A stretch of 64,000 nt of DNA from Streptomyces sp. JHA26. Its GTDB lineage: Bacteria > Actinomycetota > Actinomycetes > Streptomycetales > Streptomycetaceae. Each line of letters opens with the position of its first letter. Within the stretch, counting starts at the first letter, position 1. The stretch lies in NCBI RefSeq assembly GCF_002005565.1, contig NZ_BDJC01000002.1, positions 62,001 through 126,000 of the forward strand, written 5' to 3'. Made by a program: the position numbers and the translations under genes. Below are positions 27,870 through 38,494 of the stretch, piece after piece. The notes beneath the pieces were generated by a model. That model searched no databases, was not told the DNA's origin, and saw nothing but the letters and a program-made list of their open reading frames with translations.

Positions 27870-28211
27870 TTAGAAAGGCAGACCGGGGATGCCGCTGCCG
27901 CCCAGGCCCTGGGCGAGCGGGCCCAGCTTCTGCTGCTGGAGGCTCTGCGCGTTCTCGTTGGCCGCCTGGACGGCGGCGACGATCAGGTCGGCGAGGGTCT
28001 CGGTGTCCTCCGGGTCCACCGCCTTCGGGTCGATCCGGAGGCCGCGCAGCTCGCCGGAGCCCGTGACGGTGGCCTTCACCAGGCCGCCGCCCGCCTGCCC
28101 GTCGACCTCCGTCCGCGCCAGTTCCTCCTGCGCCTTCGCGAGGTCCTGCTGCATCTTCTGGGCCTGCTGGAGCAGCTGCTGCATGTTGGGCTGGCCACCA
28201 CCGGGGATCAC
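27870..28211 (-). CDS. YbaB/EbfC nucleoid-associated protein
   Basis: A 113-residue protein with the YbaB core: [20 protein letters not shown], then [20 protein letters not shown] and [15 protein letters not shown]. The family forms dimers that bind DNA and is usually next to recR or dnaX. GTG 28211 (VIPGGGQPN) is preceded by AAGGAG about 7 bases upstream and matches the conserved start. It is divergent from the SLATT-like gene. Confidence 0.93.
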   Translation of the reverse strand: MIPGGGQPNMQQLLQQAQKMQQDLAKAQEELARTEVDGQAGGGLVKATVTGSGELRGLRIDPKAVDPEDTETLADLIVAAVQAANENAQSLQQQKLGPLAQGLGGSGIPGLPF

Positions 28212-28487
28212 GTTCAGCTCCTTGTCGCCACTGTCACCGCGCCGTCGCGGCGGGTTTTTCCCGTTCGGCACGAGCCTACGTGGTCCGGGCGGCCCCCGCC
28301 CCAGCACTCTTTCGAGTGATGCGGTGGTGCGCCCTATACCTGATCAAGGCCCACTTCCGGGCGGAAAAGAGGCCGAAATCGGTTCTCCGCCACCCATTGG
28401 GCGGTAGGAAGGGTCCGGCGCGTCGGCCTCGGGTGTCCTACGAGCGCCGCGAGGTCTTGACGGACGGTGATCAGTAGGGAGTGCCGG

Positions 28488-29240
28488 GTGGGTCAGCCGG
28501 AGATGCAGCCCGAGGGGCTGCCGCAGGACGGGCCGCGCGGCGAGGGGGCGGCCGGACGCGCTCCGGGCGATCTGACCGGGCGGGCGCTTCCGCTCGGCGA
28601 CTGGGCGCTGCCCGCCGAGCGGCTGGACGAGCTGTACCGGTGGGTGGAGCGGGGCGCGCTGGAGACGGCGGCCTGGTACCTCGCGGACCGGGTGGGGAAG
28701 CGGCGGGGGGCGCGGCTGCTGCGGGCCGGGGCCGCGACGGGCGTGCTCGCCGGGGCGGTGCTGCCGCTGCTGGACATGACGGGCGTCGCGGGCGGGGTCG
28801 CGCCCTGGGGGTACCTCGCGTTGCTGCTCGGGGTGGCGTGCGTGGCGGCGGACCGGTACTTCGGGGTGACCTCCGGGTGGATGCGGGACGTGGCGACGGC
28901 GCAGGCGGTGCAGCGGCGGCTGCAGGTGCTGCAGTTCGACTGGGCCTCGGAGAGTGTCCGGGAGGTGCTGGGGCCCGCGGACGGCACGGCGAGCGAGGCG
29001 GCCGAGCGGTGCCTGGGGGTGCTGCGGCGGTTCTCGGAGGACGTGACGGAGCTGGTGCGGGTGGAGACGGCGGACTGGATGGTGGGGTTCCGGTCCGGGG
29101 CGGCGCCGCTCGGTCTGCAGTCGGCGGGGATCGGCGGGGGGCGGCCCGAGGCGGGGGCGGGAGCGGTGGGGCGGTTCTCGGTGCCGGCGAACGGGACCCG
29201 GCCGAACATGCCCCGGCAGCGGCCGCCGGAGCCGCGGTGA
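28488..29240 (+). CDS. SLATT-like two-helix membrane protein
   Basis: A 250-residue protein. After a disordered N-terminus, LDELYRWVERGALETAAWYLADR leads into two membrane helices (AATGVLAGAVLPLLDMTGV and YLALLLGVACVAADRYF). A cytoplasmic helical part with WASESVREVLGP and FSEDVTELVRVETADWM follows. This is the layout of SLATT-superfamily proteins, some of which are pore-forming effectors in nucleotide-signalling conflict systems; here no nucleotide cyclase or SLOG gene is adjacent. GTG 28488 has TAGGGAG 7 bases upstream. Confidence 0.65.
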   Translation: MGQPEMQPEGLPQDGPRGEGAAGRAPGDLTGRALPLGDWALPAERLDELYRWVERGALETAAWYLADRVGKRRGARLLRAGAATGVLAGAVLPLLDMTGVAGGVAPWGYLALLLGVACVAADRYFGVTSGWMRDVATAQAVQRRLQVLQFDWASESVREVLGPADGTASEAAERCLGVLRRFSEDVTELVRVETADWMVGFRSGAAPLGLQSAGIGGGRPEAGAGAVGRFSVPANGTRPNMPRQRPPEPR

Positions 29241-29323
29241 GCGACGGGCGGTGAGGGGGCCGCGCGGGCCGGCGCCGAGGCCGGAGCGCGGGTGGGGTGC
29301 GCGGTCCGGCGTCGGCGGGGTAC

Positions 29324-31316
<1,993 letters not shown>

Positions 31317-31568
31317 GGTGCGCCGCCTTCCCCCACGTGAGCAACATTCCGAGGATAGTGCGGTGCGCACGTCCGGTGACCCTGCGTCGCCTACGGTTCC
31401 GTAACAGAGGCGGGTCCTCGACAGAGGCGGGTCCTCGCGTTCGCCCGGCGCCCCGGACCGGCGCCCGACGGCCTCGGCCACCGCGTGGACAACCTGTCGC
31501 GGAAAGCCCCCGACCCCATACAGGACGCCGATTCCGCTTCCGCATCGCGGACATCTACCCTCGGCCGC
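31317..31568. other. Divergent promoter region of kinase and aminotransferase
   Basis: About 250 bases. The aminotransferase start has no Shine-Dalgarno sequence; TACCCT at 31556-31561 could be a -10 box giving a leaderless message, with no clear -35 box. Nothing else is recognised. Confidence 0.3.
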
Positions 31569-32924
31569 ATGACTCCTCAGCCCAACCCCCAGGCCGGCGC
31601 CGCCGTGAAGGCCGCGGACCGTGCGCACGTCTTCCACTCCTGGTCCGCGCAGGAGCTCATCGACCCGCTCGCCGTCGCGGGCGCCGAAGGGTCGTACTTC
31701 TGGGACTACGACGGCAAGCGCTACCTCGACCTCGCCAGCGGGCTCGTCTTCACCAACATCGGCTACCAGCACCCCAAGGTCGTCGCCGCGATCCAGGAGC
31801 AGGCCGCGAGGATGACGACGTTCGCGCCCGCGTTCGCCGTCGAGGCGCGCTCGGAGGCGGCGCGGCTGATCGCCGAGCGGACGCCCGGCGACCTGGACAA
31901 GATCTTCTTCACCAACGGCGGCGCCGACGCCGTCGAGCACGCCCTGCGCATGGCCCGGCTGCACACCGGCCGCCCCAAGGTGCTCTCCGCCTACCGCTCG
32001 TACCACGGCGGCACCCAGCAGGCGGTCAACGTCACCGGCGACCCGCGCCGCTGGGCCTCCGACAGCGGCACGGCCGGGGTCGTGCACTTCTGGGCGCCGT
32101 TCCCGTACCGCTCGCGCTTCTACGCCGAGACCGAGGAGCAGGAGTGCGCGCGGGCGCTGGAGCACCTGGAGACGACGATCGCCTTCGAGGGGCCCGGCAC
32201 GGTCGCCGCGGTCATCCTGGAGACGATCCCGGGCACCGCGGGGATCATGACGCCGCCGCCCGGCTACCTGGCCGGGGTCCGCGAGATCTGCGACAAGTAC
32301 GGCATCGTCCTCGTCCTCGACGAGGTCATGGCCGGCTTCGGACGCACCGGCACCTGGTTCGCGGCCGACCTGTACGACGTCGTGCCCGACCTGATGACCT
32401 TCGCCAAGGGCGTGAACTCGGGCTACGTCCCGCTGGGCGGCGTCGCGATCTCCGCGAGGATCGCCGAGACGTTCGCCGAGCGCCCCTACCCCGGCGGACT
32501 GACCTACTCCGGGCACCCGCTGGCCTGCGCCGCCGCCGTCGCCACCATCGAGGTGATGGCGGAGGAGGGCATCGTGGAGCACGCGGCCCGGCTCGGCGCC
32601 GAGGTCGTCGAGCCCGCGCTGCGGGAGCTGGCCGAGCGGCACCCGAGCGTCGGCGAGGTGCGCGGCGTCGGCATGTTCTGGGCGCTGGAGCTGGTGAGGA
32701 ACCGGGAGACCCGGGAGCCGCTGGTGCCGTACAACGCGACCGGGCGGGACAACACCCCGATGGCCGCCTTCGCCGCCTCCGCCAAGGCCCACGGCGTGTG
32801 GCCGTTCGTGAACATGAACCGGACGCACGTGGTGCCGCCGTGCAACATCGGTGAGGCCGAACTGAAGGAGGGCCTGGCGGCGCTGGACGCGGCACTGTCC
32901 GTGGCGGACGAGTACACGGAGTAG
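31569..32924 (+). CDS. Class-III (omega) aminotransferase
   Basis: A 451-residue PLP enzyme of fold type I. FTNGGADAVEHALRMAR binds the cofactor phosphate, LVLDEVMAGFGRTGTWFA contains the PLP-binding Asp, and the Schiff-base lysine is in FAKGVNSGYVPLGG. TYSGHPLACAAAVATIEVM and the late NMNRTHVVPP complete the family blocks. Likely substrates are beta-alanine, taurine or similar omega-amino acids with pyruvate. A GntR regulator follows on the same strand after a hairpin and may control it. Start ATG 31569 chosen by alignment to the family start. Confidence 0.85.
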   Translation: MTPQPNPQAGAAVKAADRAHVFHSWSAQELIDPLAVAGAEGSYFWDYDGKRYLDLASGLVFTNIGYQHPKVVAAIQEQAARMTTFAPAFAVEARSEAARLIAERTPGDLDKIFFTNGGADAVEHALRMARLHTGRPKVLSAYRSYHGGTQQAVNVTGDPRRWASDSGTAGVVHFWAPFPYRSRFYAETEEQECARALEHLETTIAFEGPGTVAAVILETIPGTAGIMTPPPGYLAGVREICDKYGIVLVLDEVMAGFGRTGTWFAADLYDVVPDLMTFAKGVNSGYVPLGGVAISARIAETFAERPYPGGLTYSGHPLACAAAVATIEVMAEEGIVEHAARLGAEVVEPALRELAERHPSVGEVRGVGMFWALELVRNRETREPLVPYNATGRDNTPMAAFAASAKAHGVWPFVNMNRTHVVPPCNIGEAELKEGLAALDAALSVADEYTE

Positions 32925-32943
32925 GCCCCGTCGGCCGACCGGA

Positions 32944-32960
32944 CCCGGGGACGCCCCGGG
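32944..32960 (+). terminator. Hairpin after the aminotransferase gene
   Basis: CCCGGGG (32944-32950) pairs with CCCCGGG (32954-32960), loop ACG, 20 bases after the stop codon. Confidence 0.5.
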
Positions 32961-33039
32961 CGCGTAAGGTGACGTGCTCGTACACGCCGACCAGGTGGAC
33001 GAGCACGCCACCCGCACCCGACGAGGAGAACGCCCGACC

Positions 33040-33735
33040 ATGCCCGGCCCCAACGGCGCCGTGACGCGCAGCACCCTGCGGCGCCAGATCGCCGACGCGC
33101 TCCGCGACGAGGTGCTGGCCGGACGGCTCCGGCCCGGGCAGGAGTTCACCGTCAAGGAGATCGCCGAGCAGTACGGGGTGTCCGCGACGCCCGTGCGCGA
33201 GGCGCTGGTCGACCTGTCCGCGCAGGGACTCCTCGACGCCGACCACCACCGCGGCTTCCGCGTGCACGAGTACTCCGTCGCCGACTTCCGCGGCATCGTC
33301 GAGGCCCGCAGCCTCGTCACCGACGGGATGTTCACCGCCCTCGCCGCGGACACCCGGGCGCTGCGGTTCCCCGACGGCCAGCGGCTCGCCGCCGCCCTCT
33401 CGGGGGTGCGGCGGCGCGGCGAGGAGGCCCAGCGCGCCGCCGCGGCCGGCGACCTCACCGTCCTCATCGGCTACGACCTGCGCTACTGGCGGGAACTGGC
33501 CCTCCTGTTCGGCAACCCCTACCTCTCCGACTTCCTGCACCGGCTGCGCGTGCAGAGCTGGGTGTGCACGGTGCAGCACCTGAGCGGGCTCAGCGACCTG
33601 CGCGGCGCCCTGTGGTCCGGGCACACCGAACTGGTCGACGCCCTCACCCGCCGCGACGTCGGGGCCTCCCGCGCGCTCGTCGACGCCTACAACGCCCACT
33701 CCCTCGCCCTGATCGAACGGCTCACCGGGGGGTGA
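33040..33735 (+). CDS. GntR-family regulator (FadR/FCD-type)
   Basis: A 231-residue regulator. The winged helix includes LRRQIADALRDEVLAGRLRPG and EIAEQYGVSATPVREAL, the GntR hallmark. The C-terminal all-helical FCD-like effector domain runs from about residue 80 (FRGIVEARSLVTDGMF) to RRDVGASRALVDAYNAHSL. GAGGAGA lies about 10 bases before ATG 33040. It probably controls metabolism of an acid or amino acid; the upstream aminotransferase is the natural candidate target, by position only. Confidence 0.88.
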   Translation: MPGPNGAVTRSTLRRQIADALRDEVLAGRLRPGQEFTVKEIAEQYGVSATPVREALVDLSAQGLLDADHHRGFRVHEYSVADFRGIVEARSLVTDGMFTALAADTRALRFPDGQRLAAALSGVRRRGEEAQRAAAAGDLTVLIGYDLRYWRELALLFGNPYLSDFLHRLRVQSWVCTVQHLSGLSDLRGALWSGHTELVDALTRRDVGASRALVDAYNAHSLALIERLTGG

Positions 33736-33891
33736 GCGCGGGGCGTGCGGCGGACGGGGACCGGCCGAGGACGGGCGCCCGACGTGTCGTGGCCCGGCCC
33801 CAGATGGGTAAGGGACCTGCACGCGCCGCGCACCGCGCGCTGCGCACCGACTACGCTTCCCTGACCACCGTGCTGCGTGAGGAGCCCTCTT

Positions 33892-34542
33892 TTGGCCTGT
33901 GACCTGTGGCTGGTACCGCTCGTCGACATCCTGTGCCACACGCCGGACAACCCGTTCGCCGAGGAACTCGCGCAATACGACAAGGTGCTCGCCGCGGCCG
34001 GGCTTCCGCCGGTGCCGGTGTACCAGTACATGCCGGGCCTGTCCGGCGAGGTCGCCCCGGTCGCCGGTTTCGACTACGACGCGCTGCACTTCCTGCGCCG
34101 GGCGTACCTGCTCCAGGTGTGCGGGCTGCCGGTGACGCCGGTGGACGAACTCGGCGGTGACTACGAGCAGTTGCTGGAGATGTTCGAGGCGACGGCCCAG
34201 CAGTCGCACCTGGTCTGGCACTACGACCACGCGGGCGCCTACGTCCCGGTCGACTTCCCGCACCCGCTGTCGAGCGACGAACTCCTGGAGAACGGCGGCC
34301 CCCTGGGCTCCTCGCACACCCTCCTGCGGGAGTTGGAGGCCGTCGCCCCGGCCCTCGGCATCGACCCGGTCAACCCGCCGGCACCGCCGCAGACGCCGCT
34401 CGCCCCGACGGAGCTGGAGGAACCCGCCGCGGCGGCGCCGTACGATCCCAGTCCCTTCGCCCGTGAGCGCCACGTGTGGCTGGGGCTGCACGCGGCGGCG
34501 ACCCGGAGCCTGGCGCAGGGGTCGATGATCGTCTTCAGCTGA
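33892..34542 (+). CDS. Conserved Streptomyces protein of unknown function
   Basis: A 216-residue protein with no domain I recognise. It begins ACDLWLVPLVDILCHTPDNP after the start codon and contains YQYMPGLSGEVAPVAGFDYDALHFL and QQSHLVWHYDHAGAYVPVDFP (both approximate quotes in part). It is soluble and rich in aromatic residues. The start is the TTG at 33892, with GAGGAG seven bases upstream; the earlier GTG would place the ribosome site inside the gene. It is convergent with a small gene only three bases away. Confidence 0.7.
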   Translation: MACDLWLVPLVDILCHTPDNPFAEELAQYDKVLAAAGLPPVPVYQYMPGLSGEVAPVAGFDYDALHFLRRAYLLQVCGLPVTPVDELGGDYEQLLEMFEATAQQSHLVWHYDHAGAYVPVDFPHPLSSDELLENGGPLGSSHTLLRELEAVAPALGIDPVNPPAPPQTPLAPTELEEPAAAAPYDPSPFARERHVWLGLHAAATRSLAQGSMIVFS

Positions 34543-34545
34543 GCG

Positions 34546-34836
34546 TCACCGCACCTGGGAGAGCCCCTTCTCCAGGTCCTCCATGGTCATCACCGGGGTC
34601 ATCTCAACCTCGGCGTCGAACTGCGAGAAGAGGGGGTCGGCCGTGGCCGCGATCTGCGAGCTGTCCTGGAAGTCGAGGACGAACAGACAGGTCCGCCGGC
34701 CGCCGAACGGCCCGAAGTAGGCGGCCTCGGGGTGCAGCCGCTCCACGGTCTCCTTCATCAGCGCGGGCATTTTCCCGCTGCGCAGGGCCTCGTTCGCCTT
34801 CTGCGTGTCCAGCATCGCCTTGACCATCACGCGCAT
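34546..34836 (-). CDS. Small conserved protein, likely dimeric alpha/beta-barrel fold
   Basis: A 96-residue protein starting MRVMVKAMLDTQKANEAL and containing LHPEAAYFGPFGGRRTCLFVLDFQD and MTPVMTMEDLEKGL. The pattern (short strand, helix, aromatic strand, helix) suggests a ferredoxin-like dimeric alpha/beta barrel, as in many small stress or monooxygenase-like proteins; no catalytic residue is evident. AAGGTGAG precedes ATG 34836; GTG 34845 lies within that ribosome site. Confidence 0.65.
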   Translation of the reverse strand: MRVMVKAMLDTQKANEALRSGKMPALMKETVERLHPEAAYFGPFGGRRTCLFVLDFQDSSQIAATADPLFSQFDAEVEMTPVMTMEDLEKGLSQVR

Positions 34837-34890
34837 CGCTCTCACCTTCTTCTGGTCGACGCACGTGGAGGGACACCTTCAGGCTATGCC

Positions 34891-34925
34891 TGTGCACCGG
34901 CGCCCGCGCGGGGCGCCGGTGCACA
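34891..34925 (-). terminator. Terminator of purA
   Basis: A perfect 15-bp stem: TGTGCACCGGCGCCC (34891-34905) with GGGCGCCGGTGCACA (34911-34925), five-base loop, 33 bases beyond the purA stop. Confidence 0.8.
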
Positions 34926-34957
34926 GGACGGCGGGTCCGAGGTGTGTCCTCGGTGGC

Positions 34958-36241
34958 CTACAGGAACGAGTTGATCTCGATCGTCTCGTCCCGGCCCGGG
35001 CCCACGCCGATCGCGGAGATCGGGGCGCCGGACATCTCCTCCAGGGCCTTCACGTACGCCTGCGCGTTCTTCGGCAGCTCGGCGAAGGTCTTCGCCTTGC
35101 TGATGTCCTCGCTCCAGCCCGGCAGCATCTCGTAGACCGGCTTCGCGTGGTGGAAGTCGGACTGCGAGTACGGCAGCTCCTCGACGCGCTTGCCGTCGAT
35201 CTCGTACGCCACGCAGACCGGGATCTGCTCCCAGCCGGTGAGGACGTCGAGCTTGGTGAGGAAGAAGTCGGTCAGGCCGTTCACGCGGGTGGCGTAGCGG
35301 GCGATGACCGCGTCGAACCAGCCGCAGCGGCGGTCGCGGCCGGTCGTCACGCCCCGCTCGCCGCCGATGCGGCGCAGCGCCTCGCCGTCCTCGTCGAACA
35401 GCTCGGTCGGGAACGGGCCGGCGCCGACGCGGGTCGTGTACGCCTTGAGGATGCCGATGACGCGGCTGATCTTCGTGGGGCCCACGCCGGCGCCGGTGCA
35501 GGCGCCGCCCGCGGTCGGGTTCGACGAGGTCACGAAGGGGTACGTGCCGTGGTCGATGTCGAGCAGCGTGCCCTGGCCGCCCTCGAAGAGGACCACCTTG
35601 TCGTCGTCGAGGGCCTGGTTGAGGACCAGGACGGTGTCGGCGACGTACGGCGCGAGCTTGTCCGCGTAGCCCAGCAGCTCCTCGACGACCTGGCCGGTGG
35701 CGATGGCGCGCCGGTTGTAGAGCTTGGTGAGCATCTGGTTCTTGACGTCGAGCGCCGCCTCGACCTTCTGGGTGAGGATCGACTCGTCGTACAGGTCCTG
35801 GACGCGGATGCCGACGCGGTTGATCTTGTCGGCGTAGGTCGGGCCGATGCCGCGTCCGGTGGTGCCGATCTTGCGCTTGCCGAGGAAGCGTTCCGTCACC
35901 TTGTCGACGGTCACGTTGTACGGCGTGATGATGTGCGCGTTACCGCTGATCAGGAGCTTGGACGTGTCGACGCCTCGCTCGTTCAGCCCATTCAGCTCGG
36001 AGAACAGGACCGACGGGTCGACGACGACGCCGTTACCGATGACCGGCGTGCAGCCGGGAGACAGGATTCCGGAAGGGAGCAGGTGGAGGGCGTACTTCTG
36101 GTCGCCCACGACTACCGTGTGGCCGGCGTTGTTGCCGCCCTGGTAGCGCACCACATAGTCGACGGATCCACCGAGCAGGTCCGTCGCCTTTCCCTTGCCT
36201 TCGTCACCCCACTGAGCACCGAGCAGCACAAGTGCGGGCAC
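34958..36241 (-). CDS. purA: Adenylosuccinate synthetase
   Basis: A 427-residue GTP-dependent enzyme that condenses IMP with aspartate on the way to AMP. The N-terminal [19 protein letters not shown] contains the catalytic Asp and the P-loop-like segment; [10 protein letters not shown] has the catalytic His; [19 protein letters not shown] and [16 protein letters not shown] are further signatures. Length equals the family norm. GTG 36241 ([10 protein letters not shown]) follows GGAAGGGG about 10 bases upstream. It is divergent from the DAG-kinase-like gene and has its own terminator. Confidence 0.97.
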   Translation of the reverse strand: MPALVLLGAQWGDEGKGKATDLLGGSVDYVVRYQGGNNAGHTVVVGDQKYALHLLPSGILSPGCTPVIGNGVVVDPSVLFSELNGLNERGVDTSKLLISGNAHIITPYNVTVDKVTERFLGKRKIGTTGRGIGPTYADKINRVGIRVQDLYDESILTQKVEAALDVKNQMLTKLYNRRAIATGQVVEELLGYADKLAPYVADTVLVLNQALDDDKVVLFEGGQGTLLDIDHGTYPFVTSSNPTAGGACTGAGVGPTKISRVIGILKAYTTRVGAGPFPTELFDEDGEALRRIGGERGVTTGRDRRCGWFDAVIARYATRVNGLTDFFLTKLDVLTGWEQIPVCVAYEIDGKRVEELPYSQSDFHHAKPVYEMLPGWSEDISKAKTFAELPKNAQAYVKALEEMSGAPISAIGVGPGRDETIEINSFL

Positions 36242-36364
36242 GCGCGTACACCCCTTCCGGGCGGGGCATGTCCATGGTCGAGGGCGTACGCGGAGGTCTC
36301 CGCCGCGTGCACCGCGACCGTCGTTGGCCGCCAACCGTCGGACCGGATGCCCCGGAATAGACGA

Positions 36365-36392
36365 AGCCCCTGGCGCAATAGCGCAAGGGGCT
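36365..36392 (+). other. Stable hairpin between purA and the DAG-kinase-like gene
   Basis: AGCCCCT (36365-36371) pairs with AGGGGCT (36386-36392), continued after one mismatch by GGCGC/GCGC(C-pairing) around the loop AATA: 11 of 12 positions pair. It lies 33 bases upstream of the plus-strand ATG at 36426 and 124 bases before the purA start. With no plus-strand gene ending here it is more likely a leader or regulatory hairpin than a terminator. Confidence 0.5.
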
Positions 36393-36425
36393 CTTGCACA
36401 AAGATGCTACCCGAGGAAGCGAGGC

Positions 36426-37325
36426 ATGGCCGAGGTGGCGACTTCCGCACGATCGTCCGCGAGATCGTCCGCGACACCCGATCAGCTTCTGGTGGTCGTG
36501 GATCCGGTCGCCCGCCGGGCGGACGGCGAGTCCGTCCGGATCGCGAAGGACGTGCTCCGCGCGGGTGCGGCGCACATGAAGGTGTGCCTGCCGGAGGACG
36601 CCGAGGAGTTCGCGCGGGCGCTGCGGCGGCGGGGTTCGCGGCGCCCCGTCGTGATCGGCGACGACCGTGCGCTGCTGCGGGCCGTCGCGCTGCTGCACCG
36701 GCAGCGGGAGCTGGCGGGGTGTGCGCTGTCGGCGGTGCCGGTGGGGCCGGTGCTCGGTCTCGCCCGGTCGCTCGGGCTGCCGACGGGCGCGGTGGCGGCG
36801 GCACGGGCGGTGCTGGACGGGACGGTGCGGCGGCTGGACCTGCTCGTCGACGACAGCGACGGGGTGGTGCTGGGCGAGGTGGGCATCCCGCCGGTCACGG
36901 CGCGCGAGGACGCGGACGCGGACGCCGGGGGCGGGGCGCACGCGGCGGGCCGGCCCTGGCTGCGGACCTGCCAGTCCCTGGTCCGGACGCTGGCTCCGGC
37001 ACGGCCGGCCCGGATCACCGCCGGTCCCGGCGCGTCCGGTCCGGCCCGGCTGCGGGTGGAGGTCGACGGGGTGACGCTGGTGGACCTCGACCGGCCGGTC
37101 GACGCGGTGTCGGTCCTGCCGGGCTCCGGCGGGCTGGCCGAGGTGGAGGTGCGGCCGGTCCCGGTGGGCGCGGAGGCGTCGCCGCTGAGGGCGGTGGGGC
37201 GGACGGTGACCGTGTCGGGGGCGCACTACCGCTACCGGGCCGACGCGGTGGTGTCGGGACCGGTGCGGACCCGGACGTGGGTGGCCCGGGAGGGGGCGTG
37301 GGGGCTGACGCTGCCTACGGGGTAG
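36426..37325 (+). CDS. Diacylglycerol-kinase-like protein lacking catalytic motifs
   Basis: A 299-residue protein aligned by eye to the lipid kinase (DAGK/YegS) fold. LLVVVDPVARRADGESV corresponds to the usual first strand, VVIGDDRALLRAVALLHR to the place of GGDGT, and AVPVGPVLGLARSLGLP to PLGTGNDFARxLG. Thus the nucleotide-binding GGDGT and GTGN residues are absent. The C-terminal beta-rich half is typical (VEVDGVTLVDLDRPVDAVSV). It is probably not an active kinase and may bind lipid or regulate a partner. ATG 36426 follows GAGGAAGCGAGG. Confidence 0.6.
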   Translation: MAEVATSARSSARSSATPDQLLVVVDPVARRADGESVRIAKDVLRAGAAHMKVCLPEDAEEFARALRRRGSRRPVVIGDDRALLRAVALLHRQRELAGCALSAVPVGPVLGLARSLGLPTGAVAAARAVLDGTVRRLDLLVDDSDGVVLGEVGIPPVTAREDADADAGGGAHAAGRPWLRTCQSLVRTLAPARPARITAGPGASGPARLRVEVDGVTLVDLDRPVDAVSVLPGSGGLAEVEVRPVPVGAEASPLRAVGRTVTVSGAHYRYRADAVVSGPVRTRTWVAREGAWGLTLPTG

Positions 37326-37360
37326 GGCTGGGGCCTGTCGTTCGGATCAGGGGGCCTTGA

Positions 37361-38104
37361 AACCGGCGGTGTTCGGCGGGCGCGCTGGCCTGGCGGTTGC
37401 AGCGGGGCGGCGTCCTCGGCTGGAGCGTCGGCTTCCTCCTCGCCGGGGTCGTCTACGGCTCGATGACGGAGGGCGCGGCCGATCTGGTCGGGGACAACGA
37501 ACAGGCCCGCGCGATCATCGAGCGGATGGGCGGGCAGGCCGGGATCACCGACGCGTTCGTGTCGGCGATGGTCGGGATGCTCGGGCTGATCGCCGCACTG
37601 TACGTGGTGGCGTCGGTACTGCGGCTCGGCGGCGAGGAGACGTCCGGGAGGGCGGAGCCGGTGCTCGCGGGCGCCGTGGGCCGGCTGCGGTGGGCCGCCG
37701 GGCACCTGGTGATCGCCTTCGGTGGATCGGTCCTCATCATGCTGCTCGCCGGGCTCGGTTTCGCCGCCGGGTACGGCAGGGACGCCGGGGTGATCCTGGG
37801 CGCGTGTCTCGTGCAGGTGCCCGCGGTGTGGGTGATCGGCGGCGTGGCGGTCCTGCTGCACGGGCTGCTGCCCCGGGCCGCGGTGGCCGCGTGGGCCGTC
37901 GCGGGCGCGGTGCTGCTGCTGGGGTGGGTCGGGCCGGCGCTGGACGTGCCGCAGACCGTCCTGGACGTGTCCCCGTACGGGCACCTGCCGAAGCTGCCGG
38001 GCGGGGCGATGAGCTGGTCGCCGGTGCTGGTGCTGCTGCTCGTCGCGGCGGTGCTGGTCGGGACGGGGCTGGCGGGACTGCGGCGGCGGGACATGACGAC
38101 GTGA
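37361..38104 (+). pseudogene. ABC exporter permease remnant (C-terminal half)
   Basis: The open frame begins right after an in-frame stop at 37358-37360 and contains ALAWRLQRGGVLGWSVGFLL, which in antibiotic-type ABC exporter permeases lies in the middle of a roughly 530-residue protein. Six hydrophobic helices follow and the end (LVLLLLVAAVLVGTGLAGLRRRDM) is intact. No start codon with a ribosome site is present (only an internal TTG), and no ATPase gene is adjacent. The N-terminal half is gone, so I call it a truncated pseudogene. Confidence 0.65.
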
Positions 38105-38215
38105 CGGTTCGGCGGCGTGACGACGTGACGGTCTGGCGGCGTGGCGGTCCGGCGGCCTGGCGGTCCGGCGGTCTGAGGCGCAACCGGTGGTCGGGGTGGG
38201 GGCGTCCGGACAGGT

Positions 38216-38494
38216 ATGCGTCGGGATGCGGTGGCGGGTGGTGGGTGTGCGGTCTCGTTGGCCGGGGCCGTGGGTGCGGTGGTCGTGTGGGGGCAGACCG
38301 CACGCACCCAGCGGCACCTGGGCAACGAGTTCGAGAACAACGGGCAGGACTTCGGTGCCGTGCTCACCGAGCTGCCGTTCGTCTTCCTCGCCGGGGCCGT
38401 CGTGCCCGCCGTGCTCTGGGGGCTCGGCGCCTGGCTGCTGGGACGGCGGCGCCTACGGCGGGAGTCGGCGCGGGCCTCAGAGCTCCACTCGTAG
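38216..38494 (+). CDS. Small membrane protein
   Basis: A 92-residue protein with two membrane helices (VSLAGAVGAVVVWG and LPFVFLAGAVVPAVLWGLGAWLLG) and a polar loop TARTQRHLGNEFENNGQDFG. ATG 38216 or a nearby GTG may start it; the ribosome site is poor. The last 18 bases overlap the end of the convergent P450 gene. The short, GC-driven low-complexity repeats just upstream (38105-38180) carry no gene. Unknown function. Confidence 0.5.
   Translation: MRRDAVAGGGCAVSLAGAVGAVVVWGQTARTQRHLGNEFENNGQDFGAVLTELPFVFLAGAVVPAVLWGLGAWLLGRRRLRRESARASELHS

Noticed and set aside
36365..36392. The purA-region hairpin as an intrinsic terminator
   Set aside because: No gene on either strand ends just before it; both neighbours start away from it.
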